Shown here piece after piece: positions 1 through 11,100 of a stretch of 64,000 nt of DNA. Numbering within the stretch: the stretch's first letter is position 1; each line of letters starts with the position of its first letter. Source of the stretch: Pisaster brevispinus (taxonomy: Eukaryota; Echinodermata; Asteroidea; Forcipulatida; Asteriidae). The notes under the pieces were generated by a model that made no database searches, had not been told where the DNA came from, and worked only from the letters and a program-made list of their open reading frames with translations. A program made the translations under genes and the position numbers. Location of the stretch: positions 10,372,176 to 10,436,175 of the forward strand of contig JAMKCF010000008.1 in assembly GCA_023634235.1 (NCBI GenBank), in the 5' to 3' direction.

Positions 1-539
1 CTGAGTAAGCCTGGCCATTCAACTTTGGCAGTAAGCAAGACTTTTGTTTATACCGATGAATGGAATAATAAAAATAAAATAAAAAATAAGACCAGTAGAT
101 AGAGTCCCCTCAAAGGATTTTTTTTAAAAACCTTTCCAAGCAAGCATAAGAACTTGTCAGGTACGTCTACAAAAAGTGCAGTTTGTTGATGCTCTGGTGG
201 CTTACCTCTAAGATTCTATCAGGATGACTTGCAAAGCCTAGTCAACAGGTTTGTCATGACATCCTCTTCTTTGGTTTTCAACACAAGGATGACTAAAATT
301 ATGTTCGAGCCTGCACCTGGTATAATATACACCAACCCCTCAATTCCAATTAAGATCAGTCTCTTGAAGCAGTATCCAAATTCACCTAGCTTGGCAGCAA
401 GGTTGCAAATGATAATGGCCTTGACTGTGAGCTGACTGCTTGGATATTACTGCCAAATCCTCCTTTTATAGGTAAGGAGCCCTTTAAAGAGACAGGTAGA
501 AGACAACATTAAAAAGGAAAAAGAAAACTGAAATTATTT
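1..539. other. Unassigned intergenic DNA
   Basis: AT-rich sequence with short chance reading frames only. I see no conserved protein motif, RNA fold or clear repeat here. Confidence 0.5.
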
Positions 540-872
540 TGTTCTCTCAAAATATTATTTAATTCACTTGAATTATTATTTTGTGACCTCAAAATATTAT
601 TTAATTCCCCTTGAAATACTAATTCCCTCCCTCAAAATCATTTCATTGCCTCAATATATTATTTTATTCTCCTGAAATACTATTTCATTCCCTCAAAATA
701 TTATTTCGTTCCCTCAAAATATTAGTTCCAAGCAACGAAGTAAGTTATTTCGTGGGAATGAAATATTATTGCGAGGGAACAAAGTATAATTATTTTGTTC
801 GAATGAAATAATACTTAAAGGGAACAAAATAATTTAGCTGGTACGGAGTGCTTGATATGCCAAGAAAATGTC
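540..872. repeat. Short A+T minisatellite in inverted orientation
   Basis: Degenerate units around CTCAAAATATTATTTMATTC run on the plus strand to about 725, then reappear as the complement (GAGGGAACAAAATAAT-like) to about 835, so the block can fold on itself. Its right end, about 838-872 (ending near TTGATATGCCAAGAAAATGTC), resembles the right arm of the hairpin at 1241-1387. The two blocks are probably relatives of one short foldback family. No coding capacity. Confidence 0.6.
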
Positions 873-1240
873 TTAATGATGAATATTAAAGCCATTGTTT
901 TAATGTATTTTCCAAGTTCTCTTACAACTACATCAGGAGGTATTCTAATTGAGCGAAGCAAACGATACAACGCCCAGCAGAATGATTGACAGCCCTTTTG
1001 TTCATCCCTAATTGCTATACAGTTTTTTTTGTACGCTGAAAGCTTAAGACTTATAAAGAGTTCCGCTATCAACCCTTCTCTTCTTACTCTACTTGAGACT
1101 ATAATGGAACTTCAATTTAAGTATTAAGAAAACGATCGGACCCCCCCCAAAAAAGCAAACAAACAACAGCAACAACACAACAAAATGAAGAAACACATTA
1201 ACAGGCTGTTAGTTGTATGGCAGTCTTGTAATGATACTTG
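873..1240. other. Unassigned intergenic DNA
   Basis: No supportable gene. It contains a C-run followed by A/C-rich low-complexity sequence near 1140-1190. Confidence 0.4.
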
Positions 1241-1387
1241 GATATTAATTGGCATATCAAGACCTCCGTAGCCGTTTAATTATTTTGAGGGAACAAAATA
1301 ATATTTCTTTCACACGAAATAGTATATGATTTCGTTCCCACGAAATAATTGAACGGCTACGGAGGTCTTGATATGCCAATAAATATC
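1241..1387. repeat. Small foldback element with 45-bp arms
   Basis: Bases 1241-1285 and 1343-1387 are inverted copies of each other with only about three differences, including the core GGCATATCAAGACCTCCGTA. The 57-base spacer is made of the same GAGGGAACAAAATAAT-type units seen at 540-872 and again at 1425-1490. This looks like a non-autonomous foldback element; no transposase is present nearby. Confidence 0.75.
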
Positions 1388-1597
1388 AAAAAAAAAATTG
1401 AAAAGGTTTTTAAAAACTTCAAAAATATTTGTTTGAGGTTACAAAATAATATTTTGTGGTAACGAAATAATAATTTGAGGGAACAAAATAAGTTTGAAAA
1501 GAACCCCTTTACATTTTTGTTTTACCTGTCCCTTTAGGGCATCCGTAATTTGGTCAGCTTCCCTTGTAGTTTATTTTTAATAAAATTGTAACGTTAC

Positions 1598-2230
1598 ATT
1601 AGGGAATAACAGTACGATGAGCCGATCTTCACTGCGTGGTAATGACCGGGTTGGTGGTTGGCCGCTGTTAATGAACCAAGCCGAAGGCGAGGTCCTTTAA
1701 CAGCGGCCAACCACCAACCAAGGTCGCTACGAAAGCAGATTGGGCGCGCAAGCTCATGTACGCCAATTTAATTACGCGGAACGCAATATATAGCTATTAG
1801 TACCAGCGCGTAATCTATTTTTACACGCGCGACACACAACCCAACGCGCACCAAACATAATTTTTAAAAAGTTGTTGAAAATGTACAAACTTCGAAAATT
1901 CGCTGCGAAGCAGATTGTCACAGATTGTCTTTAACATTTTTTCGCTTTTTAACAAAAGGGCATTTATGAACGGGAATAAAAGAGTAGTGACTCGTTCTTA
2001 AACGGCCGTTTAAAACCTTGCAGGGTCGTGGCCATGCTATAAAGGCCCTCGCCTTCGGCTCGGGCCTTTATCGCACGGCCACGACCCTGCCGGTTTTAAA
2101 CGGCCGTTTAAGAACTCGTCGCCACTCTTTTATTCCCTTATTAATACACCCCCACGTGATCGGGTTTTGACCAATCAGAGACTTGAAACTGTCCAAGGTA
2201 TTTATTAATGCAATTTATTAGAATTAGAAC
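1598..2230. mobile_element. Foldback/MITE-like element, copy 1
   Basis: Two long hairpins lie in one unit. The first has arms 1644-1671 and 1697-1725. The second is a nearly perfect palindrome from 1972 to 2137. Outer ends carry short inverted copies of AGGGAATAA (near 1602 and 2131-2138). The loop of hairpin 1 (AGCCGAAGGCGAGG, near 1680) is the exact complement of the loop of hairpin 2 (CCTCGCCTTCGGCT, near 2047). The right part shares an ACGTGATC ... CCAATCAGA ... CTGTCC.AGGTATTTAT block with a second copy at 55.4-56.0 kb. The middle is GC-richer (GCGCG motifs) than its surroundings. Non-coding; exact termini are uncertain. Confidence 0.7.
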
Positions 2231-2689
2231 CTCAAAATATATTCTATCAAATTGAGTTAGCTATTTTCTCTTATTTGCTACATTCTTCATGTGCAGTGAT
2301 TTGACTTGTACCTCATCATAAGAAACTTGCTATGTTTTAAAAGTTTGGTATCTGTTTTTAAAGCTGATTCATAATGCAGTCCTTTCTTTAGGCCGATGAA
2401 TCCAAGGTGACAGTACAGACATATGAGGTAAAGTCCCATTGTTCAGTTCCATTCTGATCATGCAACCAGTTCCGAGAATAATGAGTTTACCTGAAAATTC
2501 TACTTGCCACTTAGCATGTACAAAAGTGCCCTATTGACAGTAATATGAACCAGTTATCAGAATCCTAAAAGCTTTCTGTGCTGACCAGCAGGATTAAATT
2601 TTCAGTATTTCGGATATAATCTTTTTTTTTTTTTTTTTTTTTTCACAATGAAACCATGAAACCCAAGTAACAACAAGCATTCTCATAAA
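2231..2689. other. Unassigned DNA with poly-T tract
   Basis: Nothing recognisable apart from a run of about 24 T at 2620-2643, which could be the A-tail of a minus-strand retroposed sequence. Confidence 0.4.
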
Positions 2690-3040
2690 TCAAACCAGGA
2701 TTTATATTTTTCTCTTTTGAGAAAATGTGGTTTGTGCCACCATGAATCGGCCGAGACCTTGTCCGAAGGCAGGATCTCTTATTATCCTCATTTGTACAAC
2801 AAAAGGATGAAGGTCTGGAATTGGAAATTACACAATAATATTTTGAGAATAAACTCCAGTACCCTCTTCTTTGTCCCTCTTTGTACAGGGCATACCAATT
2901 AGCATAGCACGGTGAGTGCATGCACCACAATGGACATGTCCAGTAGTGATAACACATCAACCTCTGTTTTCCTTGCGTTCGCTTGTCTGTGAAAGTTGTG
3001 TGTAAACACATCTTCTGGCAGTAAACGGTTAATAACAGAA
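2690..3040 (+). repeat. Dispersed repeat family A, copy 1
   Basis: About 350 bp sharing ordered blocks with 40742-41170, 47085-47500 and, for its last part, 8930-9090. Blocks include TTCTCTTTTGAGAAAATG, ACAACAAAAGGATGAAG, TAGCATAGCACGGTGAGTGC-like and ACACATCTTCTGGCAGTAAA. Reading frames across it are not shared between copies, so I read it as a non-coding interspersed repeat. Class unknown. Confidence 0.65.
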
Positions 3041-5780
3041 TGACATTGTTAATATACAAAATCAAATATCAGCCTTGACAAAAGAGCAAGACAACAAGTC
3101 ACATTTTCTTGAACATATATGTTTATTTGCTGTGGTCAATGAGCTTTGGTTAACAGTTAATATCATCGATACCGTCAGTAAATTATGCACAAGATAAAAT
3201 TACATGTTTGCTTTTGTGTCTTTTTTCCCTTGCAACAAAACTCAAAACAAATCAGGTACACCTGACATAACAAAATTATGACAAAAATTGTCAGTTTAAA
3301 TCAGGATTTCGATAGTACAAATGCTTTAAAAAGTGAGTTAAAAAAAACAAAAAAACAAACAAAAACATATTGCTAATGATTGTAGTTGAACATCCAATTT
3401 CTCCCTGGAAAATTGTGATGATTGTTTCTTTTCTGAAACAAAATATAATTGGGGTCAGATGACAGTTTTTCTAGCACTTTTAAAAACAGTACTGGTTAAT
3501 TTTAGTTTTTAAATTTTAAGCTCATGGAGCAAATCAAAATATTTTGTATTAATGAAATAACCTGTTAGTTTGTAGATGCGTTTTGTAGGTCTTAATGTTA
3601 AGTATACCATCTAATGATGACATAGTTCTAGTATTGGAATATGTGTTTTGCAGATAGCACTTCTTCATCATCAGTCACACATGCTTGTCGACATGTCTAT
3701 TTGATGATTTCTCTTCTTACTACCTCTGTTTTTCCATCAACATCCACTGTTCATCACACAAAAACCAATCAAGGATGTCCTTGTCATATGTCATACAAAC
3801 AGTATAACTATTTGTTACAGTCCCAGTATCAATGGGTAGGTATAACTGCTCTTGTGCTATGTGGACATGGAAAATTGAGGCAGTTTCTCTGCTCTTCTTT
3901 GGTTTCATAAACAAAAACACAGGTGGACAACCCACACCACAATACTTGTTTTATTATCAATTTTGTCCACAGTGAACAGAGTTCTTGATCACCAGACCAG
4001 AGTTTGCCCCAGAAATGAGAGGCCAGCTCGACATTCGAAAGAAGAAAAAAGTCAACTAAGCCCCCCCCCCCCCCCAACTCCAACTCCAAAGCACAGTGCA
4101 TAACACACGTTGGCATGGTGTGACACGTAACACCCTTTGTGGACTATGGGCTCAATTTTTTATGAGACTTATGGAAGATGCATTTTATTTGTTTCGTTTA
4201 AGTTTGGATGGTGGACTGCCCATCTTAAAAATAATAAAACAATGTAATGGCTAGTTATGGATGATCGACAAACAAATTTTCATGAATATTTAAGGGGGCT
4301 GAAACATCATGAGAATTGAAGAACATTGTGAGATATTGAGTAATACTGAGTATCACCATGCCAACACCCTATAAGAGGCAACAACAAGAAGTCTAAAATC
4401 GCTCTATGTTTAGTTATCCAGTCAGCTTTTGGTGCTATATGTCATGAATGGTCAAGCAAACGTATAGTATCTGGAGAACAATTTTACTTTAACTACAGTA
4501 ACACCAAGTAGTGTGATTACTGTACTAAGTATGAGAATGTATATGCAAGCAAATGGGGTGAAAAATGTCCCTTCAATACTTGATTGAGTAACTTCATTAA
4601 TTACCTGTAAAGAGATCAGATTCATGTATTTACAAATACAGCTCTTCATTAGAACTTTTTAATAAAGGTCGGAAAAATGATGATGTTTCATTCTTTGGGA
4701 AAGACTATCTTGTGGGCAGAGAGAAAGAGAGAAAAAAGAAAAAGAAAAATGTAAGAATGCAGATGGGTCTGGGTTTCACAAACTCCCACAAGCTGGTTTG
4801 GAAGTAACCACAGCTTCACCATCCCCATTTTTTTGTTTAGTTCATAGAAACTAACTTCAGTTTTAAGTAGAAATAAAGTTTGTCGGATGGAGGAAAGTTA
4901 TTTTTAAGGGTAAAGTTACATGTTGTCAGCTTGAAGTTGCTGGGATAGATCTTGGTTTGCAAAAGGTTTTGTTCGAATGTAACAAGAGAGGGTCTAATGA
5001 TAATGATTGCTTAGCAAATCCTACTTGATGATGTTCCTTTGGATTGTTGATATGTTCACAGGCATATGTCCCCAGCAATTGAAACAATCCCCTGGGAACA
5101 ATCTTCACTGCAGACTGTTCGCATTTGGTTAAAATTGTATAACATGCGTATTTTCAACAGCAATGTCCACCATGTCCTCCATAATATGCATATCTTAGTG
5201 CTGAAATTGTTGGAATGATCTTCTGGGAACAGATCCCATGGAATGTTAGATCCTTTTGAATGTTCCAATGGGATGGTCCATTTGCATTCCCTTATCCTAA
5301 ATGCATATAAGCCTATCCAATGGACCAGCAGAACAACTAGTCTCATGTGATGTTTGACTTTTAAAATGCTCCTGAGCCTTATTATTAACCCCTTAGAGAC
5401 CATCGCAGCCACAAGCGTCTTGTATCGAAGTGCCAGTATGGGCCACAAATGGCTGCGAGATTAGGACCTACTTCCATTCAAACAAGAGAGTCAAAGAAAA
5501 GGAATCTGACTGAATTTACATTTTCCAATGTTTCCCTTGGAACATAGAATCAACAATTCTAAAACAAAACCCTAAGTTTCTGTTTCTAAATATAGCTTTC
5601 CTGATGTTCTCCCTGAAAATTACAGGGCCAAATTAGCAATGTCTGAGCGTATGGTGTTTATTATACAGAAATAAATGGTCTCTAGAGAGTTAAAATGATT
5701 AAAACTGTTTCTAAATCTGTTGAGTTCTAATTCGATCATCACAACTTAATTTAGAAAAAATACAAACAATATACCTACAG
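3041..5780. other. Unassigned intergenic DNA
   Basis: AT-rich with no supportable gene. A C homopolymer of about 15-16 bases lies near 4061-4075. Minus-strand open frames at 4926-5448 have no recognisable domain and no splice-site support. Confidence 0.4.
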
Positions 5781-5916
5781 TTTTATGACAATCAAGTATG
5801 TCTTTAACAGTTTGTTGTTAAAACACTTTATTATATTTCAGGCCATACCGTTTTATGACAATCAAATATGTCTTTAACAGTTTGTTTTAAAACACTTTAT
5901 TATATTTCAGGCCATA
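5781..5916. repeat. Tandem duplication, 70-bp period
   Basis: Two head-to-tail copies, each running from TTTTATGACAATCAA to ATTTCAGGCCATA. They differ at a few bases, so this is a recent local duplication. Confidence 0.9.
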
Positions 5917-6289
5917 TTGAATATGCCATCAGCACACAACTGGAAACAACGTCAACATTTAATGAGTATTTATTGAGATAAAGTATTAAAAAGATTGCCA
6001 TAATAAAATGTTCATTAAAAGTCGCATCAGTACATAATTAAGTTGATATTAATGCAATGTAATATTATTATTTTTAAAAACTTTGTTACAATCCAAGCAA
6101 GTCTCATATACATGTATGTTATTATTTGTTATCAAAGACAATCCTTTACGCATTTTTACATTTTTTATGATGTCTGTTGACTTTATAAATAATTTTATGC
6201 ACACCACTGTACAACTGGAAATAAATGAGGGAAACAAAAGAAGAAAACTTGCAATTACGGCTATAATGACATCACATTGGAATTTGGCT

Positions 6290-6352
6290 AATGAAGTTGA
6301 AAACAATAACCCAGCCTGAATGAAGTTGAAAACAATAACCCAGCCTGAATGA
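6290..6352. repeat. Tandem duplication, ~30-bp period
   Basis: Two adjacent copies of a unit containing AATGAAGTTGAAAACAATAA and CCCAGCCTG. A third partial start (AATGAAGTTGAGCAATGACC) follows. Confidence 0.9.
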
Positions 6353-7560
6353 AGTTGAGCAATGACCCCGGATGTTGCTCTCACAAACACACACATGTGT
6401 GTGTGTGATATCCTGATATCATCAAATAGTTGTACCTATTTTCAGCATATTACATCTACTGTTTTCAGACAAAAAATTGCTTAGAGTTTCTGTAAAGTGG
6501 TAATTGTCCTCCAACATTGATATTATCCATTTGGATATCAGCTGGTGGCACACTTTCATGACATAAACTAAGGCACCAAATGGCAATGCACATCCAGTGA
6601 CAATGCAACATTCTGACCATTTCGCTCTGGTTATGCTTCACTGCATATTTTCGTTGATATTTTGATCTGATGGTAATCTGTGCAGCCTGACACCATCTTT
6701 ACCTTGACGGCATTTTTCATACAACAAAAGCCAAAAATCAGGATATTTGTCCAGCATAACTTACTACATGAAGTTACATAAGCATGCCATTGTATTGCAT
6801 CCACATGTATTGATCACAGCGCGTCCACTGAGGGCATTTTCCCAAGTCTACGTCAGTTTGTCCCCTTTTAGGGGCAAAGGTATTGAACCCCAAATTGAGG
6901 TTGTTTTTGTTTTTTTGTTTTTTTTTACAATACAAACCTATAAATATTTAAGGAAAAAAATCAGTTTATGGGACTTTTAATTTTGTAAACAAATATAGCA
7001 AGAAAATATAGAATTGTAGTAAACTGCAATAACTTAATATTGATGTTCAAGGAGTATGAAAAGCAAAATGCTTTCGTTTAAAGAGAACAACTAATTGTTT
7101 CACAGCGATCAAAGAATTACATGTATTTGAATCAGACAAAATATTAAATGGTTAACTTTGAAGTGTTGTGATCTAAAATTAGTAAAGTGAAGATGATAAT
7201 TTGAGAGTAAAGCATGAACACATAATAGGTCATTTTTCTTTAATCAGATCTTACAGAAGGCAGCCTATGATAATTGATAGGAATTAAAAAAAAAAAATCT
7301 TTTAATTTGTAAAAGATGTAGTTGAGACCTAAAAGGTTTGGGACCAGTACAAAAGTAACCAAAAGTTACAAGTGTTTAATTATGGTATTTCAAATAAAAC
7401 AATAATGGCTAAAGACAAGTGCCATAATTTAAATGACAGGTCACTGCTTGAGACCAATAAGTTGTATTACCTCAACTGCTTTGCCTTCAACTAATGTTGA
7501 AAAAAAAAACAAGACTAGGAAAAGCGGGTATTGAGATCTACAACACAGTCAAATTGGTAT
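6353..7560. other. Unassigned intergenic DNA downstream of the formin gene
   Basis: It holds a small ACAC/TGTG palindrome near 6388-6409. I see no gene or known repeat. Confidence 0.4.
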
Positions 7561-7578
7561 TAAATTGGTAACAATCTA

Positions 7579-7584
7579 TTTATT
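7579..7584 (-). terminator. Poly(A) signal of the formin gene
   Basis: TTTATT on plus reads AATAAA on minus, about 190 bases past the stop codon of the PH exon. The placement fits a 3' UTR of about 200-220 bases. It is the first canonical hexamer I noticed after the stop. Confidence 0.6.
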
Positions 7585-7775
7585 TACACGTAAATATACA
7601 ACAAATTTATGTTAGGGAATGAAGTTCAGGTGATGGTCATTGCCATAGCTCAGTTACCTCAATCCATAGCATTGATTAATAATAGCATTGTATTTACATG
7701 CTTAAGTTTTCATATTGACATCAATTATTACTTTATGTCATGAAATTTCATATTTCATTTCCAACTGATGAGAAC

Positions 7776-8156
7776 TTAATGTGCATCAAACGACTTTGGT
7801 GTTGGTGATCTCTTTGGTATATTTGCAGGTTTGTGTGTATAGAACAGAAGACATTCCAGCCACTCTTGTGCCTCTTTGTGTGAATTGGCTCGAAGTTTGT
7901 AACATCTTTCTTCCGTTTGTAATACCAAAGTTTTATCATCTTCAAGTGCAACTGGGACTCCACGTAAGTAGATTGACTCCACATTCTTTTCATTTTTTCT
8001 CTTACTGTAATACAGGTGACCTTTGGTTGTTAACTCAAAAAAACGCCTATTCCACGAGGAAGTAAGAGGTGACTTAGTGTTGCTCAATTTTTCCAAGTAG
8101 CCTTCCTTTGTAGGGTTCAAAGCCTGCCTCTTGTCTTGTTTTTTCCCTTGGAAAAC
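7776..8156 (-). CDS. Formin terminal exon: PH domain, stop codon
   Basis: Acceptor TTTTTTTAG precedes GTTTTCC at 8156 and the exon enters in phase 0. It encodes 126 residues and ends TPKSFDAH-stop. The PH fold is visible as GYLEKL (beta 1), SWNRRFFEL (beta 2), GHLYYS (beta 3), SIYLRG, TLVLQT, CYKLRA, and the C-terminal helix AQEWLECL with its near-invariant Trp (residue 327 of the assembled 354). Basic residues sit at the beta1-beta2 loop (K, R, R), as in phosphoinositide-binding PH domains; specificity cannot be judged. The tail after the helix (KPANIPKRSPTPKS) is short, basic and proline-containing. Confidence 0.93.
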   Translation of the reverse strand, partial: VFQGKKQDKRQALNPTKEGYLEKLSNTKSPLTSSWNRRFFELTTKGHLYYSKRKNEKNVESIYLRGVPVALEDDKTLVLQTEERCYKLRANSHKEAQEWLECLLFYTHKPANIPKRSPTPKSFDAH

Positions 8157-11100
8157 CTAAAAAAATGTATATATTAAATATATATATTAAAATTTTATTA
8201 ATATTATATTAAAATATATATATAAATTAAAAACATATTATATATATACCTAAAAAAAGGATTGGTGCAGGAATGTAACTTTTTTCAATTGAATTTGTAT
8301 TGTCTAAACAGTGTTAAAACAGTTATGCATACAAGTTAAAACTTCAAATTGAATAAAGCAGTTACTACAAAAAGCAAATATTGGAGGAAACAAAGCAATA
8401 GTGGCAGAAAAGTTGAGACTACATATGTGTCAATTGCATAAAGTAGAGAGAACTTTCGTGTTTTGAATAAACCAAGTGTTTTTGTTCCATATAAAAATGG
8501 TGTTATGGATTTCCAATGTTTTCTGGAAATATTCTTGAGGCTTTGTAGTAGTGCTGGTCAGCCTGAACTTTATGTTGAATGCAGTTCCAACATACTACTA
8601 AAGAGTTGTAAGAAAAAGAAAACTAATGTGTAAAGCCAGTACATAACATATTTCAGACTAATGAAGAGATAATTGCAGAGGTGGACATCCTCCTTCGTGA
8701 TGAGTGTCCAGTAGTTGTCAACAATCAGTGTTGCTTGTGGGAGAAAAAAAACAAAACCCAGAAGGGGAGTTCCTTCTTCCCAACATCATCCGCACAGCAA
8801 AGAGTGGTCGGGATTTATGTGATGTAGTACAGATAATGATTGCAAAACGCTGTGGAAAGTGTGAACTGGGGGTCGCCTTCTTTTTGGAGGTGGAAGATGT
8901 TGTGTCTCTTACCAGTTCAAGTTTGTGTCCTTGTCATACCACCAAAAATAGTTCTGTTGTGCATACACAACTGTTGGCGGCATCCCATGTGCAACTTTAA
9001 AATGGATTTATCATGCTTCTGTTTGCGTGTCCAGGAAACTTGTATACACATCTTCCGGCATTAACCCATTAAGAGGTAAGTTCATAAAAAAAGAAAAATG
9101 GGCAGGCATTGCCACTTGAGAACCTATTACTGTCCAGGCACGCACGAGGTCACAATGAAATGAGGGAAACATTTTGAATAAATAACAGTGGTGAATCAAT
9201 AACACATTTTATCGCGTTACAATAAAATGCTTTATACTCAGGGAAAATGCGTGTTCCTTGTCATGTCCGCACGCACGTACTTTGGGGATAAATATTTTAT
9301 AACCTAATTGGCGTCATCTTTGCGCGGGGAAGATGTTCGCTGCTAGATAATCGTTCTACCACTTGGGCGATAAAACAAAACACATTGTTCACCACAGGCA
9401 CTGGGGGCCACTGCCCAACGGGTAAACAAAGAGGGTTACTTCCGGGAAATGTTACCACCCACAGCAACTGGGGACAGCACTTGGCGGGAGCTGTGTAGCT
9501 TAGATCACTTTGTCACAGTCTTTCAACATGAGTGGATGAATTTTATTTGGCATCTGTTTTATGTAAAAAATTCATCTCTTCCAGAAGTAAAAAAACTCAT
9601 CACTTTCAGTAACTTGGATTATTTGACATCAGGGAAGTAGTCGAGTAAAACTATATTTGGCATCAGTTCAGTAGTTGCATTAAACAATCATTTAGAGGGA
9701 GAACCAAAGATGTGCAATGGGGTCAGGTGTCTTGGTAGTTTGGTTCATCTTCCGAGACAGTAACAGCTGTGCAAGGGTAGTCTTTTCCTTTGATTATTTC
9801 TTTGGGATTTCTCCTCCTTAGTTCATTCTTACGGAACAGTAGCAGCAGTTCGGAATCTGGTAGACGTTTCCTTCGAATGTTTCCTTCGAACCTTTCATTG
9901 GAACATTCGATTTGGTTTGAACATTTTAAATGAATTGTTGTATGTTCTCGTTGGGGGTGTAACTCCACCAACCCCCTAAAAGTTGTTAATGGTGCACTCC
10001 TTCCCCATTGGGGCGGCATCTTCTGCAAGGAGCATGGGCATTTCCCAAGGCGAGGTGCGTAGAATGGAGAGATGGCACTCTAATGCAGTGGCCACTTACA
10101 TTCACTCTATACCAGTATGTGCAATTACTGTCGTGGCCGACGCAGATCATGTCCATGACACTCTTACTGTCGAACTGTCCTCCCTGCCCTGCATTCTGTC
10201 TGAAGAACATCTCCGAGATAACATTCAGTGAATGTATTCGGAGTATTTCAGCAGGCTGCCTGTGTTATATCACCTACAGACAAACCCTTAAAAAATGCTC
10301 AAAATTTCGACACTGCACAGATTTCATGGGCCCCAATGGACTCCGAGATTGGGACACTTGTGTCCTAGCGAATCCCCGTGATAAGCCAGCGCGTGTTAAA
10401 ATCGCGCAATGCCAGGCAATGTGGTGGAGTCGTGGTTACAAACAATTTGGTGTAGGTCGAGCAAAGTGATTTCGTGTGACTGACATACCACTTTAGTGCC
10501 CAGACAGGGCACCAAAGTTTGTGGTTTACCACCGACGAATATTGTCAGAGATGAATGTCTGGAAGGGTAAATGTACTTGACTGACTTTTTAATCAGAAAG
10601 CCCGATCTTGGTATCAAACTGACTCCATGCAGTGTGTGGCCTGAGTCAGTTGTCAATAAATGAAGCTCGCTGCATCGTCATGATGTAGTGACTGCTAGTA
10701 AAAATGTAACGTTAATGGACAAGAGCAACAGGCACTGCCAAGTGGCTCAAAATAAGGCTCTGTTAGCATGGATAGGTCGCAAAAGAGATCCCAAGCTGGC
10801 ACCAGTTTACAAACAGGAAGGCGGGAAACAAACATGCCCTTGATAAGTTGTCCGAGGGCCTGATAGTCTGACACTGAGGACCCATCCAAGAAATCATTGT
10901 GAACAGCTGCAATGGCTGAAGGGTAATTCTTGCCTGCAGAAAGGTTGTGCTAAAACAGACATACAAAAAAGTCTGCAACCTCCCCTATAGTAGTATTGGG
11001 GATGATGTAGAAACTGTGTGCTACACCTTTTGCAGAAGTGACAAAGTCTTCTGTCTTACACCCTGCAGGTAGAAGCCCTTAGGCTACATGCTGCAATGGA

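Noticed and set aside
2392..2427. Plus-strand 12-codon exon-like segment (ADESKVTVQTYE) with AG and GTAAAG borders
   Set aside because: Too short, no partner exons in phase nearby and no recognised domain. Noted only because both borders look like splice sites.
2643..3065. 140-codon minus-strand frame
   Set aside because: Lies within dispersed repeat family A and is not conserved as a frame in the other copies.
5056..5448. 130-codon minus-strand frame
   Set aside because: No domain, no start context, no splice sites; typical chance frame in AT-rich DNA.
8654..8710. Plus-strand segment TNEEIIAEVDILLRDECP after TTTCAG
   Set aside because: It looks coding-like but lies antisense inside the formin intron, lacks a clear donor and partner exons, and matches no family I can name.
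9723..10028. 101-codon minus-strand frame downstream of the DIRS relic
   Set aside because: No recognisable domain. It may be DIRS 3' debris but I cannot support a gene.
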